21,984 nt of DNA from CAOJBM01 sp051872535. GTDB taxonomy: Bacteria; Bacillota_I; Bacilli_A; RF39; UBA660. Within the stretch, counting starts at the first letter, position 1; each line of letters opens with the position of its first letter. The position numbers and the translations under genes were made by a program. This document shows positions 16,104 to 21,984 of the stretch, one piece after another. The DNA lies in assembly GCA_051872535.1 (NCBI GenBank), contig JBJEDY010000006.1, forward strand, positions 1 through 21,984, given 5' to 3'. The notes under the pieces were generated by a model that ran no database searches, was not told the origin of the DNA, and saw only the letters and a list, made by a program, of their open reading frames with translations.

Positions 16104-16277
16104 TTATTTAATGATTGCTCACTCATTACTTTAAGCATTGCTACTATTGATGTTGCAATATAAGGATATATATAGTTTTAAATCCGTAATCCCACATATC
16201 AATCCGAATAAGAAAAGACTTTGTTATACTTACACATAACAATATAGGGATAATCAAATAAGAAATACAAAATCTAC
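16104..16277 (-). pseudogene. Decayed fragment of an AI-2E family transporter gene
   Basis: Three blocks match the intact gene downstream in the same order: 16090-16160 to 17811-17897 (with a 16-base deletion), 16159-16222 to 18101-18168, and 16248-16277 to 18330-18359. About 200 and 160 bases are missing between them. The final stop codon and the sequence after it are conserved. Substitutions are scattered and no reading frame survives. A 7-bp hairpin (TTGTTAT/ATAACAA, 16221-16242) fills the second deletion point. This explains most of the 300-base gap without an intact gene. Confidence 0.85.
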
Positions 16278-16308
16278 TTTTTCAATATGTAAAGAAGAAT
16301 GTATAAAT

Positions 16309-17730
16309 TTAATTAACTATTATATAAGGTTCATTATATGTACCTTTTCCAGAAATTTTGATATCAGATTTTAAAAATACTACAGGACGTGTTTGATATA
16401 CATCTGTCATACTAGAAACAGAAGAATAAGTAAGTCCACCACCCATGTATTCATTATCTATTATATAAGCATATTCTCCACGACTACTCCACCATTTTCC
16501 ATGTGGAGTCATTGTCCATTGTCTTTCTTTATTATAAATCCAATCATTAATATAACAACTTTGATTTTCTTCTAAGCTCCACAAAAACAAATTAATGTTA
16601 AGACATGTTCCTCTCGTAGCTCCCCCGGTAGCAAATCCAAAATCGGAAGGATATATTAAACCAACATTTCCAACCCAAGAAATAGCTCTACCCTCTAATC
16701 TAACAATATTACCTCGTTCTATTTTATAATAACTAGAGGCGTAATTATTATCCGCATCACTACCATATACATCGTTGGCAGCAATATAAAACTTTGCTGG
16801 AGCTATTTGGTTTTTAGCAGTTGAAGATAGACTATTATAAAAAGTTCCATTTAAATAAGTTCTTATAGTCGTATCAGGCCAATAAGAAAATCTTTTATAA
16901 GCACTATCATATGCTATTTTTCCTACAGAAATATCTTTCATTATTTTAATTCTTTTTTCTAATATTCCTTCGCCATTATCGACATTAAATATTCCAATTA
17001 TTCTCCACGTTTGATTATTAAATTTTATATAATTATTTGGTGTTGCTCCAACATAACGATACTCATCTGTAGCTTCAAGTTGATATGTAGAAGGTTGATG
17101 CATTAACACTAATCCATCTTTATTATCCGCATCCTCTTCAGCATTACTTATTAACATTTCAGCACCTGTCTCATTTTCTTTTGGATTAGAAGAATTTGCT
17201 ATTATAACGACTTTTGCTTCAAAATTTTTATTCGTAGTTTCTTCATTCAAAGTAGTACTACTATCAATCCATAGTCTTAAATTATAGGTTACACTCTCTC
17301 CAACATTTAATCCACCAGTAACCAAAGTTCTAGAAGATACAGAATCATCATTCTTCTTTTCTCCTTCTTTTAAACTACTTAATATTTTTTTAGAATTGTT
17401 ATCTAATTTCGAAGCAATATATTTATCATTTAATGTACTTCCAGCAAGACTTTCTAAATTTACCGTATAATATGTAAACATATCACCATCATTTGTTATT
17501 GTAAATTCAAAAGGTTGTAAATTATCTGCTTCTTCATCACTTATTGGAAAAGTTTCTTCTAAACTAATAGGTTTATTCTCTTTAGTTATTCTTAAACTTA
17601 ACATTCCCGTTGTTGCATTATTCTTTATATCTTGAGTTTTTGTTAATTGATAAAAAGCATATGTTGAGAATACATTTATAAGTATAATTATAATTAAGAT
17701 AGTTACTAATGGAATTATTTTTTTATTCAT
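16309..17730 (-). CDS. Secreted protein with the same head domain and a different (DUF6273-like) C-terminal domain
   Basis: The 473-residue protein has an N-terminal hydrophobic signal ending FSTYAFYQLTKTQ, close to SipW-type signals. The head domain follows the two DUF285 paralogues: FPISDEEADNLQPFEFTITN, LNVGESVTYNLRLWIDSS and NKNFEAKVVI. From about residue 200 it differs. The segments YRYVGATPNNYIKFNNQTWRI, IRTYLNGTFYNSLSSTAKNQI, WTMTPHG and QTRPVVFLKSDI...GTYNEPYIIV resemble a beta-rich domain (DUF6273-like) common in Bacillota surface proteins. No C-terminal anchor is visible. Gene order, promoter layout and head similarity show common origin with the two downstream paralogues, followed by a C-terminal domain change. 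The binding target is unknown. Domain naming is from memory of motifs and less certain than the head relation. Confidence 0.75.
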   Translation of the reverse strand: MNKKIIPLVTILIIIILINVFSTYAFYQLTKTQDIKNNATTGMLSLRITKENKPISLEETFPISDEEADNLQPFEFTITNDGDMFTYYTVNLESLAGSTLNDKYIASKLDNNSKKILSSLKEGEKKNDDSVSSRTLVTGGLNVGESVTYNLRLWIDSSTTLNEETTNKNFEAKVVIIANSSNPKENETGAEMLISNAEEDADNKDGLVLMHQPSTYQLEATDEYRYVGATPNNYIKFNNQTWRIIGIFNVDNGEGILEKRIKIMKDISVGKIAYDSAYKRFSYWPDTTIRTYLNGTFYNSLSSTAKNQIAPAKFYIAANDVYGSDADNNYASSYYKIERGNIVRLEGRAISWVGNVGLIYPSDFGFATGGATRGTCLNINLFLWSLEENQSCYINDWIYNKERQWTMTPHGKWWSSRGEYAYIIDNEYMGGGLTYSSVSSMTDVYQTRPVVFLKSDIKISGKGTYNEPYIIVN

Positions 17731-17757
17731 ACTAAAACACCACTCTTACTATTATTG

Positions 17758-17786
17758 ATAATATCATATCAAACAAAAAAAGTCAT
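17758..17786 (-). promoter_or_regulatory. Promoter of the third head-domain protein, same terminator-embedded design
   Basis: ATGACT (17786-17781), 17 bases, TATTAT (17763-17758). As in the two paralogues, the -35 forms part of the distal arm and T-run of the preceding terminator. Confidence 0.55.
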
Positions 17787-17812
17787 CTAATTCATATTAA
17801 ATTGACTTTTTT
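17775..17812 (-). terminator. Terminator after the AI-2E transporter gene
   Basis: AAAAAAGTCA and TGACTTTTTT form a 10-bp stem (17803-17812 with 17776-17785) with a long AT-rich loop. It lies 12 bases past the transporter stop. Confidence 0.8.
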
Positions 17813-17824
17813 ACATAGTAAAAA

Positions 17825-18865
17825 TTATTTAATGATTGCACACTCTTTAAAGTACAGAACTATTACTTTAAGCATTGCTACTATTGGTGTTGCAATAAGC
17901 ATACCAAAAATTCCAAATAAATTTCCAAATATTGTAAGAGCAATAATTATCGTAATTGGATGTAATTTAATAGCTCTACTCATTACAATCGGCTGTAAAA
18001 TCATATTTTCTAATAATTGAACACCTATTACTATAATTGTTGTTGAAAAACCTATAAATTGACTTTCACTAAATCCTACTATTACGGCAATAATTCCACC
18101 AATATAAGGACCTATATATGGAATTAAATCCGTAATACCACAAATAAGACCAAATAAGAAAGGACTTGGTAACTTAAATATAATAAAGAAAATTGTATCA
18201 AGAACAAAAACAATAGTTGCTACTAATAATGTTCCATTAACACACTTTCTCACTTCACGATTAATTCCAACTAATAAACAAATATATTCATTCTTTTTTA
18301 CTAAATCTTTAATAAATTTAACAATACGCGGATAATCAATTAAGAAATACAATGTTACAATTAAACTAAGTCCTATCGACCCTATCATAGAAATAGCACT
18401 TTTAATAAAAGATAATATAAAAGAAGGTAATTTTTCATTAAATAATTTTAAATACTTATTATAATCAATATCAGGTAATTTTGAATTTATTCCTTCGAAT
18501 ACTTTTGGAATATTATCACCAAAATCAAGTATTTGATTATATAATATTGGAATTAACATAAATAGTATTATCGCAATAAAAATAATAAATATACCAAAAA
18601 CTATTACACTACTCATTGTTCGATTTAAACCTTTTTCTTCTAATTTACATACTAATGGATTTAGAATCCATGATATTGCAAAACCAGCAAAAAAAGGGAA
18701 TATTACTTTTATAATACTCCATATAAATTCTAAAACACTAGTTTCTTTTAATAATCTTAATGATACATAAAGAATAATTGCAATAATAAAAATATATAAT
18801 AATTTTAATATTCTTTTACCAAACAGCATTAATTCATTTAATAAATCATAATTTAATTTTCGCAT
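17825..18865 (-). CDS. AI-2E family transporter (YtvI/PerM-like membrane protein)
   Basis: The 346-residue polytopic membrane protein has the hydrophobic helix pattern of the AI-2E (PF01594) family. Conserved family features visible are SWILNPLVCKLEEKGLNR, the central amphipathic region, FGLICGITDLIPYIGPYIGG and the C-terminal ENMILQPIVMSRAIKLHP with LTIFGNLFGIFGMLIATP. Members include autoinducer-2 exporters and Na+/H+ antiporters; the substrate cannot be told here. The length is normal. The start has GGAGATAGT before the ATG, 18 bases after the stop of a small cysteine-rich protein, so the two are probably one operon. A decayed copy of this gene lies at 16104-16277, showing a past duplication of the locus. 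Confidence 0.9.
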   Translation of the reverse strand: MRKLNYDLLNELMLFGKRILKLLYIFIIAIILYVSLRLLKETSVLEFIWSIIKVIFPFFAGFAISWILNPLVCKLEEKGLNRTMSSVIVFGIFIIFIAIILFMLIPILYNQILDFGDNIPKVFEGINSKLPDIDYNKYLKLFNEKLPSFILSFIKSAISMIGSIGLSLIVTLYFLIDYPRIVKFIKDLVKKNEYICLLVGINREVRKCVNGTLLVATIVFVLDTIFFIIFKLPSPFLFGLICGITDLIPYIGPYIGGIIAVIVGFSESQFIGFSTTIIVIGVQLLENMILQPIVMSRAIKLHPITIIIALTIFGNLFGIFGMLIATPIVAMLKVIVLYFKECAIIK

Positions 18866-18883
18866 ACTATCTCCAAAAAAGAA

Positions 18884-19021
18884 CTAAAAGGTCTTTTCAT
18901 TATCACAATTAGTACATAAACAACCACATTGACTTTCTAATTGTATAGCTCTTTTAATCATTATTGCATGTATTGCTACTAAGGCACCACCTAAAACAAT
19001 AATACATAAACTTTTTTTCAT
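18884..19021 (-). CDS. Small membrane protein with cysteine cluster (45 residues)
   Basis: A short open frame with a good ribosome binding site (AGAGGTG, seven bases before the ATG) encodes a lysine start, one hydrophobic helix (about residues 5-22: LCIIVLGGALVAIHAIMI) and a short tail. The tail contains CGCLCTNC, four cysteines in eight residues, and ends DNEKTF. The cysteine cluster could bind a metal or form disulfides. I do not recognise the family. It sits 18 bases before the AI-2E transporter gene and is probably cotranscribed with it, so a small partner subunit or regulator is possible. Coding status rests on start signal, composition and tight spacing. Confidence 0.6.
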   Translation of the reverse strand: MKKSLCIIVLGGALVAIHAIMIKRAIQLESQCGCLCTNCDNEKTF

Positions 19022-19041
19022 AGTACTCACCTCTAGTACTA
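19021..19041 (-). promoter_or_regulatory. Inverted repeat enclosing the miniprotein ribosome binding site
   Basis: Perfect 7-bp arms TAGTACT and AGTACTA flank a 7-base loop that is the Shine-Dalgarno sequence AGAGGTG. The 3' arm includes the first base of the ATG. It could present or mask the ribosome binding site, or be an operator. Confidence 0.45.
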
Positions 19042-19088
19042 TTATTGACCTATATAAAAAATATATACATATCAGGTTAGAAAAAGAC

Positions 19089-21278
19089 CTATAAATTAAC
19101 TATACGACTCATTAATGTTGTTTTTCTTTCAGCACTATAATTATTATTTACCGCCATCATAAAGCTTTGTGTTTCCCCAATAATTACTAAGCTTTTCTTC
19201 GCACGAGATACTCCAGTATAAATAAGTTTATTATAAAGCATTTTGTAATATCCCTTACTTACTGGCATTATAACATGACTAAACTCTGAACCTTGACTCT
19301 TATGAATAGATATTGCATAAGCATGACGAATCATATTTAAATCTTCTCTTGTATATTCAACTCTTGTACCATCAAAATTAATAACAAGTATTTCTTTCTT
19401 TTTTGGAACTTTAATCATTTTAATTTCTTCTATATATCCAATATCTCCATTATAAACATTATTATCTGGAGAGTTAACAAGTTGCAATATTTTATCATGT
19501 TCTCTATAGATAATATCACCAACTTTAATTTCGTTTTTATCTTCATGCGGTGGATTAAAAAGTTTTTGTAAAATTACATTTAAATTATCTATACCATTTT
19601 CTCCTTTATACATAGGGACAAGGATCTGAATATCTTCTTCTGTCAAACCTTTCATCATACTCATTTCACAAATTTTTTTAATCATTTCTTTAATTTTTGA
19701 TCCAGAAGCTATTAAAAAATTATAATCGTCTTTTTGAGTTACAAAATCACTAGATAATGCACACTCTTTTATTTCTTTAGCTAATACCGGTATATAAGAA
19801 TTAATACTCTGACGATAAATTCTTTCTAAAGGAAAATGATTAAAACAATTACTACCAATTAAATCATTTAGTACTAAACCTGGTCCAACTGATGGTAATT
19901 GATTAGTATCACCAACTAGTATTAATTTAATATTACTGTTTATTCCTTTTAATAAACTATCAAAAAGAAAAGTATCAATCATACTAACTTCATCCACTAT
20001 AATAAGTTTATGATTATTTTTATTAAATTCATTTATTTGAAACTCATTTTTTTCCTTATTCCATTTTAAGAAACGATGTATAGTCATAGCCCCTAAACCT
20101 GTACTTTCGCTCATTTTCTTACTAGCTCTTCCAGTTGGAGCAAGTAGGGCAATATCATTAACGATATCTGAAGCATTTAAACAATTCATTCGAATATATA
20201 ATTTTACTATGGCATTAATAATTGTTGTTTTCCCTGTACCAGGTCCACCTGTTATTATACTAACTCTTTTTTCTAAAGAACCTTTAATAGCTTTCTTTTG
20301 TTCTACATTATATTTCACATTTATAGTTGTTTCCAAATCAGAGATCAAACTATTAAAATCAGAAATTCTTGTTGGTTTTAATGAATTAATTAACAAAAGA
20401 TTCTTAGCAATATCATATTCATAATCATAATATTCTCTTAAATAATACTTTCCATTTTCCATAACTAGAATATTATCTAAACATAAATTACCAAGATAAT
20501 CTAAAAAAATTTCTAAAGAAATATAAATATGAAAATTAGTTTTCAAATAATTATATATTTCATCTTCAAAAAAATAAGTATCACCTAAAGACATCGATAA
20601 TTCTTTAAAAGTCTCAACAATACAAGCATTTATTCTAACACTATCATTAGCTTCATTATTTTTTAAAAATATTTTATCTAATTTCGCAAAATCAATAACT
20701 TCAATTAAAGAATAAATATTACTTTCAACTACATTTATAGCATTTTCTCCATATTTATTAATAATATTTAATGCTTCTTGAATAGAAAAACCTAAACTTT
20801 TTAACTTAACGATCATTTCATCTGTACTTTGATATTTGACAATTGAATTATATATTCTTTTAGCTTTTACTTCACTAATACCAGGTACTATTAGTAAATG
20901 ATGATAATCCTCTTTTATTTTAGATAATGCATTATCACCTAATACAGAGACAATTGCTTCTGCAGTTTTCTCGCCACAGCCTTTAATTAAAGAACTCGAT
21001 AAAAACTCAATTACAGCATCTTTTCCTTTAGGTTCTTCTCTTTCATAACTACTAACTTGGTATTGCATACCATATCTCTCATTGTCAATCATCTGACCAT
21101 TAAAAATATAATAGTCATCACCATTTAATTCAGCAAAATAACCGGTAAAAGTTATTGTTTTATTAACATAGTCTTTTAAGTCATCATCATTTGTTTCTTT
21201 TATTCGAAAAAGACCAACTTTGTAACCATTATCACTTTCAAAGATCATATTTCTAACTTTTCCTTTGATGTAATTCAT
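19089..21278 (-). CDS. recD2: ATP-dependent RecD2-type DNA helicase
   Basis: This SF1B 5'-3' helicase acts in DNA repair and replication-fork maintenance without RecBC. An N-terminal OB-like domain (KGKVRNMIFES...YKVGLFRI) is followed by helix-hairpin-helix elements (LIKGCGEKTAEAIVSVLG, IVPGISEVKAKRIY), which are marks of RecD2. The motor has Walker A TGGPGTGKTTI, LLAPTGRASKKM, LIIVDEVSMIDTFL, LVGDTNQLPSVGPG, AISIHKSQGSEF and YTGVSRAKKSLVIIG. About 730 residues is normal. Start choice: ATG at 21278 has GGTGA five bases upstream; ATG at 21290 coincides with the predicted transcription start; ATG at 21296 overlaps the -10 hexamer and is unlikely. No clear terminator follows, so readthrough into the miniprotein-transporter genes is possible. 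Confidence 0.95.
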   Translation of the reverse strand: MNYIKGKVRNMIFESDNGYKVGLFRIKETNDDDLKDYVNKTITFTGYFAELNGDDYYIFNGQMIDNERYGMQYQVSSYEREEPKGKDAVIEFLSSSLIKGCGEKTAEAIVSVLGDNALSKIKEDYHHLLIVPGISEVKAKRIYNSIVKYQSTDEMIVKLKSLGFSIQEALNIINKYGENAINVVESNIYSLIEVIDFAKLDKIFLKNNEANDSVRINACIVETFKELSMSLGDTYFFEDEIYNYLKTNFHIYISLEIFLDYLGNLCLDNILVMENGKYYLREYYDYEYDIAKNLLLINSLKPTRISDFNSLISDLETTINVKYNVEQKKAIKGSLEKRVSIITGGPGTGKTTIINAIVKLYIRMNCLNASDIVNDIALLAPTGRASKKMSESTGLGAMTIHRFLKWNKEKNEFQINEFNKNNHKLIIVDEVSMIDTFLFDSLLKGINSNIKLILVGDTNQLPSVGPGLVLNDLIGSNCFNHFPLERIYRQSINSYIPVLAKEIKECALSSDFVTQKDDYNFLIASGSKIKEMIKKICEMSMMKGLTEEDIQILVPMYKGENGIDNLNVILQKLFNPPHEDKNEIKVGDIIYREHDKILQLVNSPDNNVYNGDIGYIEEIKMIKVPKKKEILVINFDGTRVEYTREDLNMIRHAYAISIHKSQGSEFSHVIMPVSKGYYKMLYNKLIYTGVSRAKKSLVIIGETQSFMMAVNNNYSAERKTTLMSRIVNL

Positions 21279-21287
21279 ATGTTTCAC

Positions 21288-21303
21288 CATAGCCATTATA
21301 TCA
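21288..21303 (-). promoter_or_regulatory. Extended -10 promoter of recD2, very close to the start codon
   Basis: TGATATAAT (21303-21295) is an extended -10; no -35 is recognisable because the upstream sequence is the T-run of a terminator. Transcription should start at about 21290-21288, giving a leader of about 12 bases or none. Confidence 0.6.
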
Positions 21304-21310
21304 CAAAAAC

Positions 21311-21338
21311 AAAAAAAGCGAATATTTTTTCGCTTTTT
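21311..21338 (-). terminator. Terminator between the edge gene and recD2
   Basis: AAAAAGCGAA (21313-21322) and TTCGCTTTTT (21329-21338) form a 10-bp stem with a 6-base loop, followed on the minus strand by a T-run that merges into the recD2 promoter. Confidence 0.88.
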
Positions 21339-21348
21339 AATTAATGAT

Positions 21349-21981
21349 TTATGGAAATGTAACTGATCCTGCTACTTTAGAAGGAACTGTTGGTATATAA
21401 TATTTATCACCAACAGCTACAAAAAATCTTGTATCTAAGTCAGTATCTTTTTCATCTATATCTTCCGCTAAATACATAACTTGCCCATCATGATAAATTG
21501 CATTTATATATCGAGAATACTCACTTGATCCAATCATATAACCTCTATCCCCACAAAGAGTAGTTAATTCCCTAGCCATTCTTTCAATTTCATCATCATA
21601 CATTCTAACAACATTTACATCGATAATAGCTCTAGCTTGATCACGTTGTAATTGATAATTTTCGATTTTTCTTAAAGATTCACTCAATTCTGAAAAAAGT
21701 GCCATATCATTCTCTGTACTAGTTCCATCCATTTGACTTTGTAATAAGTCTCTTTCAACATTATTCAAAAATGCTAATAATACATCAGGATCCAATGCTT
21801 TAGCATATAAACCATAATTTTCTGAAGCTTTTTCATCTAGCTGATGATTTTCATAACTCTCATGAATAGTATTATATACTTTTGGGGCAATTACAGCACT
21901 AGTACCTAATAGAGCAACGATTCCTATTATTTCAAGAAATTTTTTTAAATTTGATATTTCACCTTTAACTTTTCCACGCAT
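21349..21981 (-). CDS. Membrane-anchored protein of unknown function, start uncertain at window edge
   Basis: The 210 visible residues begin MRGKVKGEISNLKKFLEIIG at the window edge; only three bases lie beyond the ATG, so no ribosome binding site can be checked and the gene may start further upstream. One hydrophobic segment (about 16-32, IIGIVALLGTSAVIAP) is followed by a predominantly helical, acidic region (35-140) and a C-terminal part with a tyrosine-rich stretch (YMIGSSEYSRYINAIYHD) and YYIPTVPSKVAGSVTFP. The domain after the helix would be outside the membrane or cytoplasmic depending on orientation; the positive N-terminus suggests outside. I recognise no family. Confidence 0.7.
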   Translation of the reverse strand: MRGKVKGEISNLKKFLEIIGIVALLGTSAVIAPKVYNTIHESYENHQLDEKASENYGLYAKALDPDVLLAFLNNVERDLLQSQMDGTSTENDMALFSELSESLRKIENYQLQRDQARAIIDVNVVRMYDDEIERMARELTTLCGDRGYMIGSSEYSRYINAIYHDGQVMYLAEDIDEKDTDLDTRFFVAVGDKYYIPTVPSKVAGSVTFP

Positions 21982-21984
21982 TAC

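Larger units (their letters stand above)
14950..16108. repeat. Long direct repeat, copy 2
   Basis: This is the partner of 12101-13259. Beyond 16108 the sequence runs on into the AI-2E gene remnant, whereas copy 1 breaks off into unrelated AT-rich sequence at 13260. Copy 2 is therefore probably the source locus. Confidence 0.9.

Noticed and set aside
12101..16108. Insertion sequence or transposon as the source of the long direct repeat
   Set aside because: No transposase, terminal inverted repeats or target duplications are visible; the repeat coincides with gene parts and promoters, which fits tandem duplication.
16221..16242. Perfect 7-bp hairpin TTGTTAT/ATAACAA considered as terminator of the third surface gene
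   Set aside because: It is followed on the minus strand by AAAGTCTTTTC without a real T-run and lies inside the transporter remnant; it is only noted there.

Overview
This is an AT-rich Bacillota (Firmicutes) window. Conserved genes are paired with a locally unstable surface-protein locus. The macromolecular-synthesis operon (dnaG-rpoD-trmK), a YqfQ/VrrA-like gene next to it, RecD2, an alanine T-box leader and strong GGAGG-type ribosome binding sites all point to Bacilli. Compact proteins (a very short AlaRS) and Mollicutes-style DUF285 surface repeats suggest a reduced, host-associated (gut-type) lineage. That placement is inference. Genes run through TGG tryptophan codons without internal TGA, so the standard bacterial code fits. 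All genes but one lie on the minus strand, so the layout below runs from low to high coordinates while transcription runs the other way.

Region by region: (1) 83-2517 is a two-gene pseudopilus/competence-type operon, a PilC/GspF platform protein with a long N-terminal extension followed by the prepilin peptidase. (2) 2629-2910 is a small plus-strand YqfQ/VrrA-like gene with an AAT microsatellite, ending in a terminator shared with trmK. (3) 2928-6422 is dnaG-rpoD-trmK with overlapping junctions. (4) 6535-8191 is a thioester-domain-like surface protein plus a sortase-like protein, both lacking residues normally needed for chemistry. (5) 8311-10950 is an alanine-specific T-box leader, a P-loop nucleotide kinase and a compact alaS. 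(6) 10997-17730 holds three secreted proteins with a common N-terminal head and SipW-type signal. Two are tandem paralogues with DUF285 (BspA-like) arrays of 10 and 15 repeats; the third carries a different C-terminal domain. Between the second and third lies a decayed fragment of the neighbouring AI-2E transporter gene. (7) 17825-19021 is an AI-2E family transporter preceded by a 45-residue cysteine-rich membrane miniprotein. (8) 19089-21278 is recD2, and 21349-21981 is a membrane-anchored protein of unknown function at the window edge.

The most interesting part is the surface locus. About 1.16 kb covering promoter, signal peptide and head looks identical between the two DUF285 paralogues, while the repeat arrays have diverged and differ by five 29-residue units. 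Together with the transporter remnant and the terminator-embedded promoters shared by all three genes, this describes a locus built by repeated tandem duplication, and possibly homogenised by gene conversion, that yields secreted proteins with a constant head and variable tail. The adhesin/sortase-like pair with missing catalytic residues is the second point worth testing.
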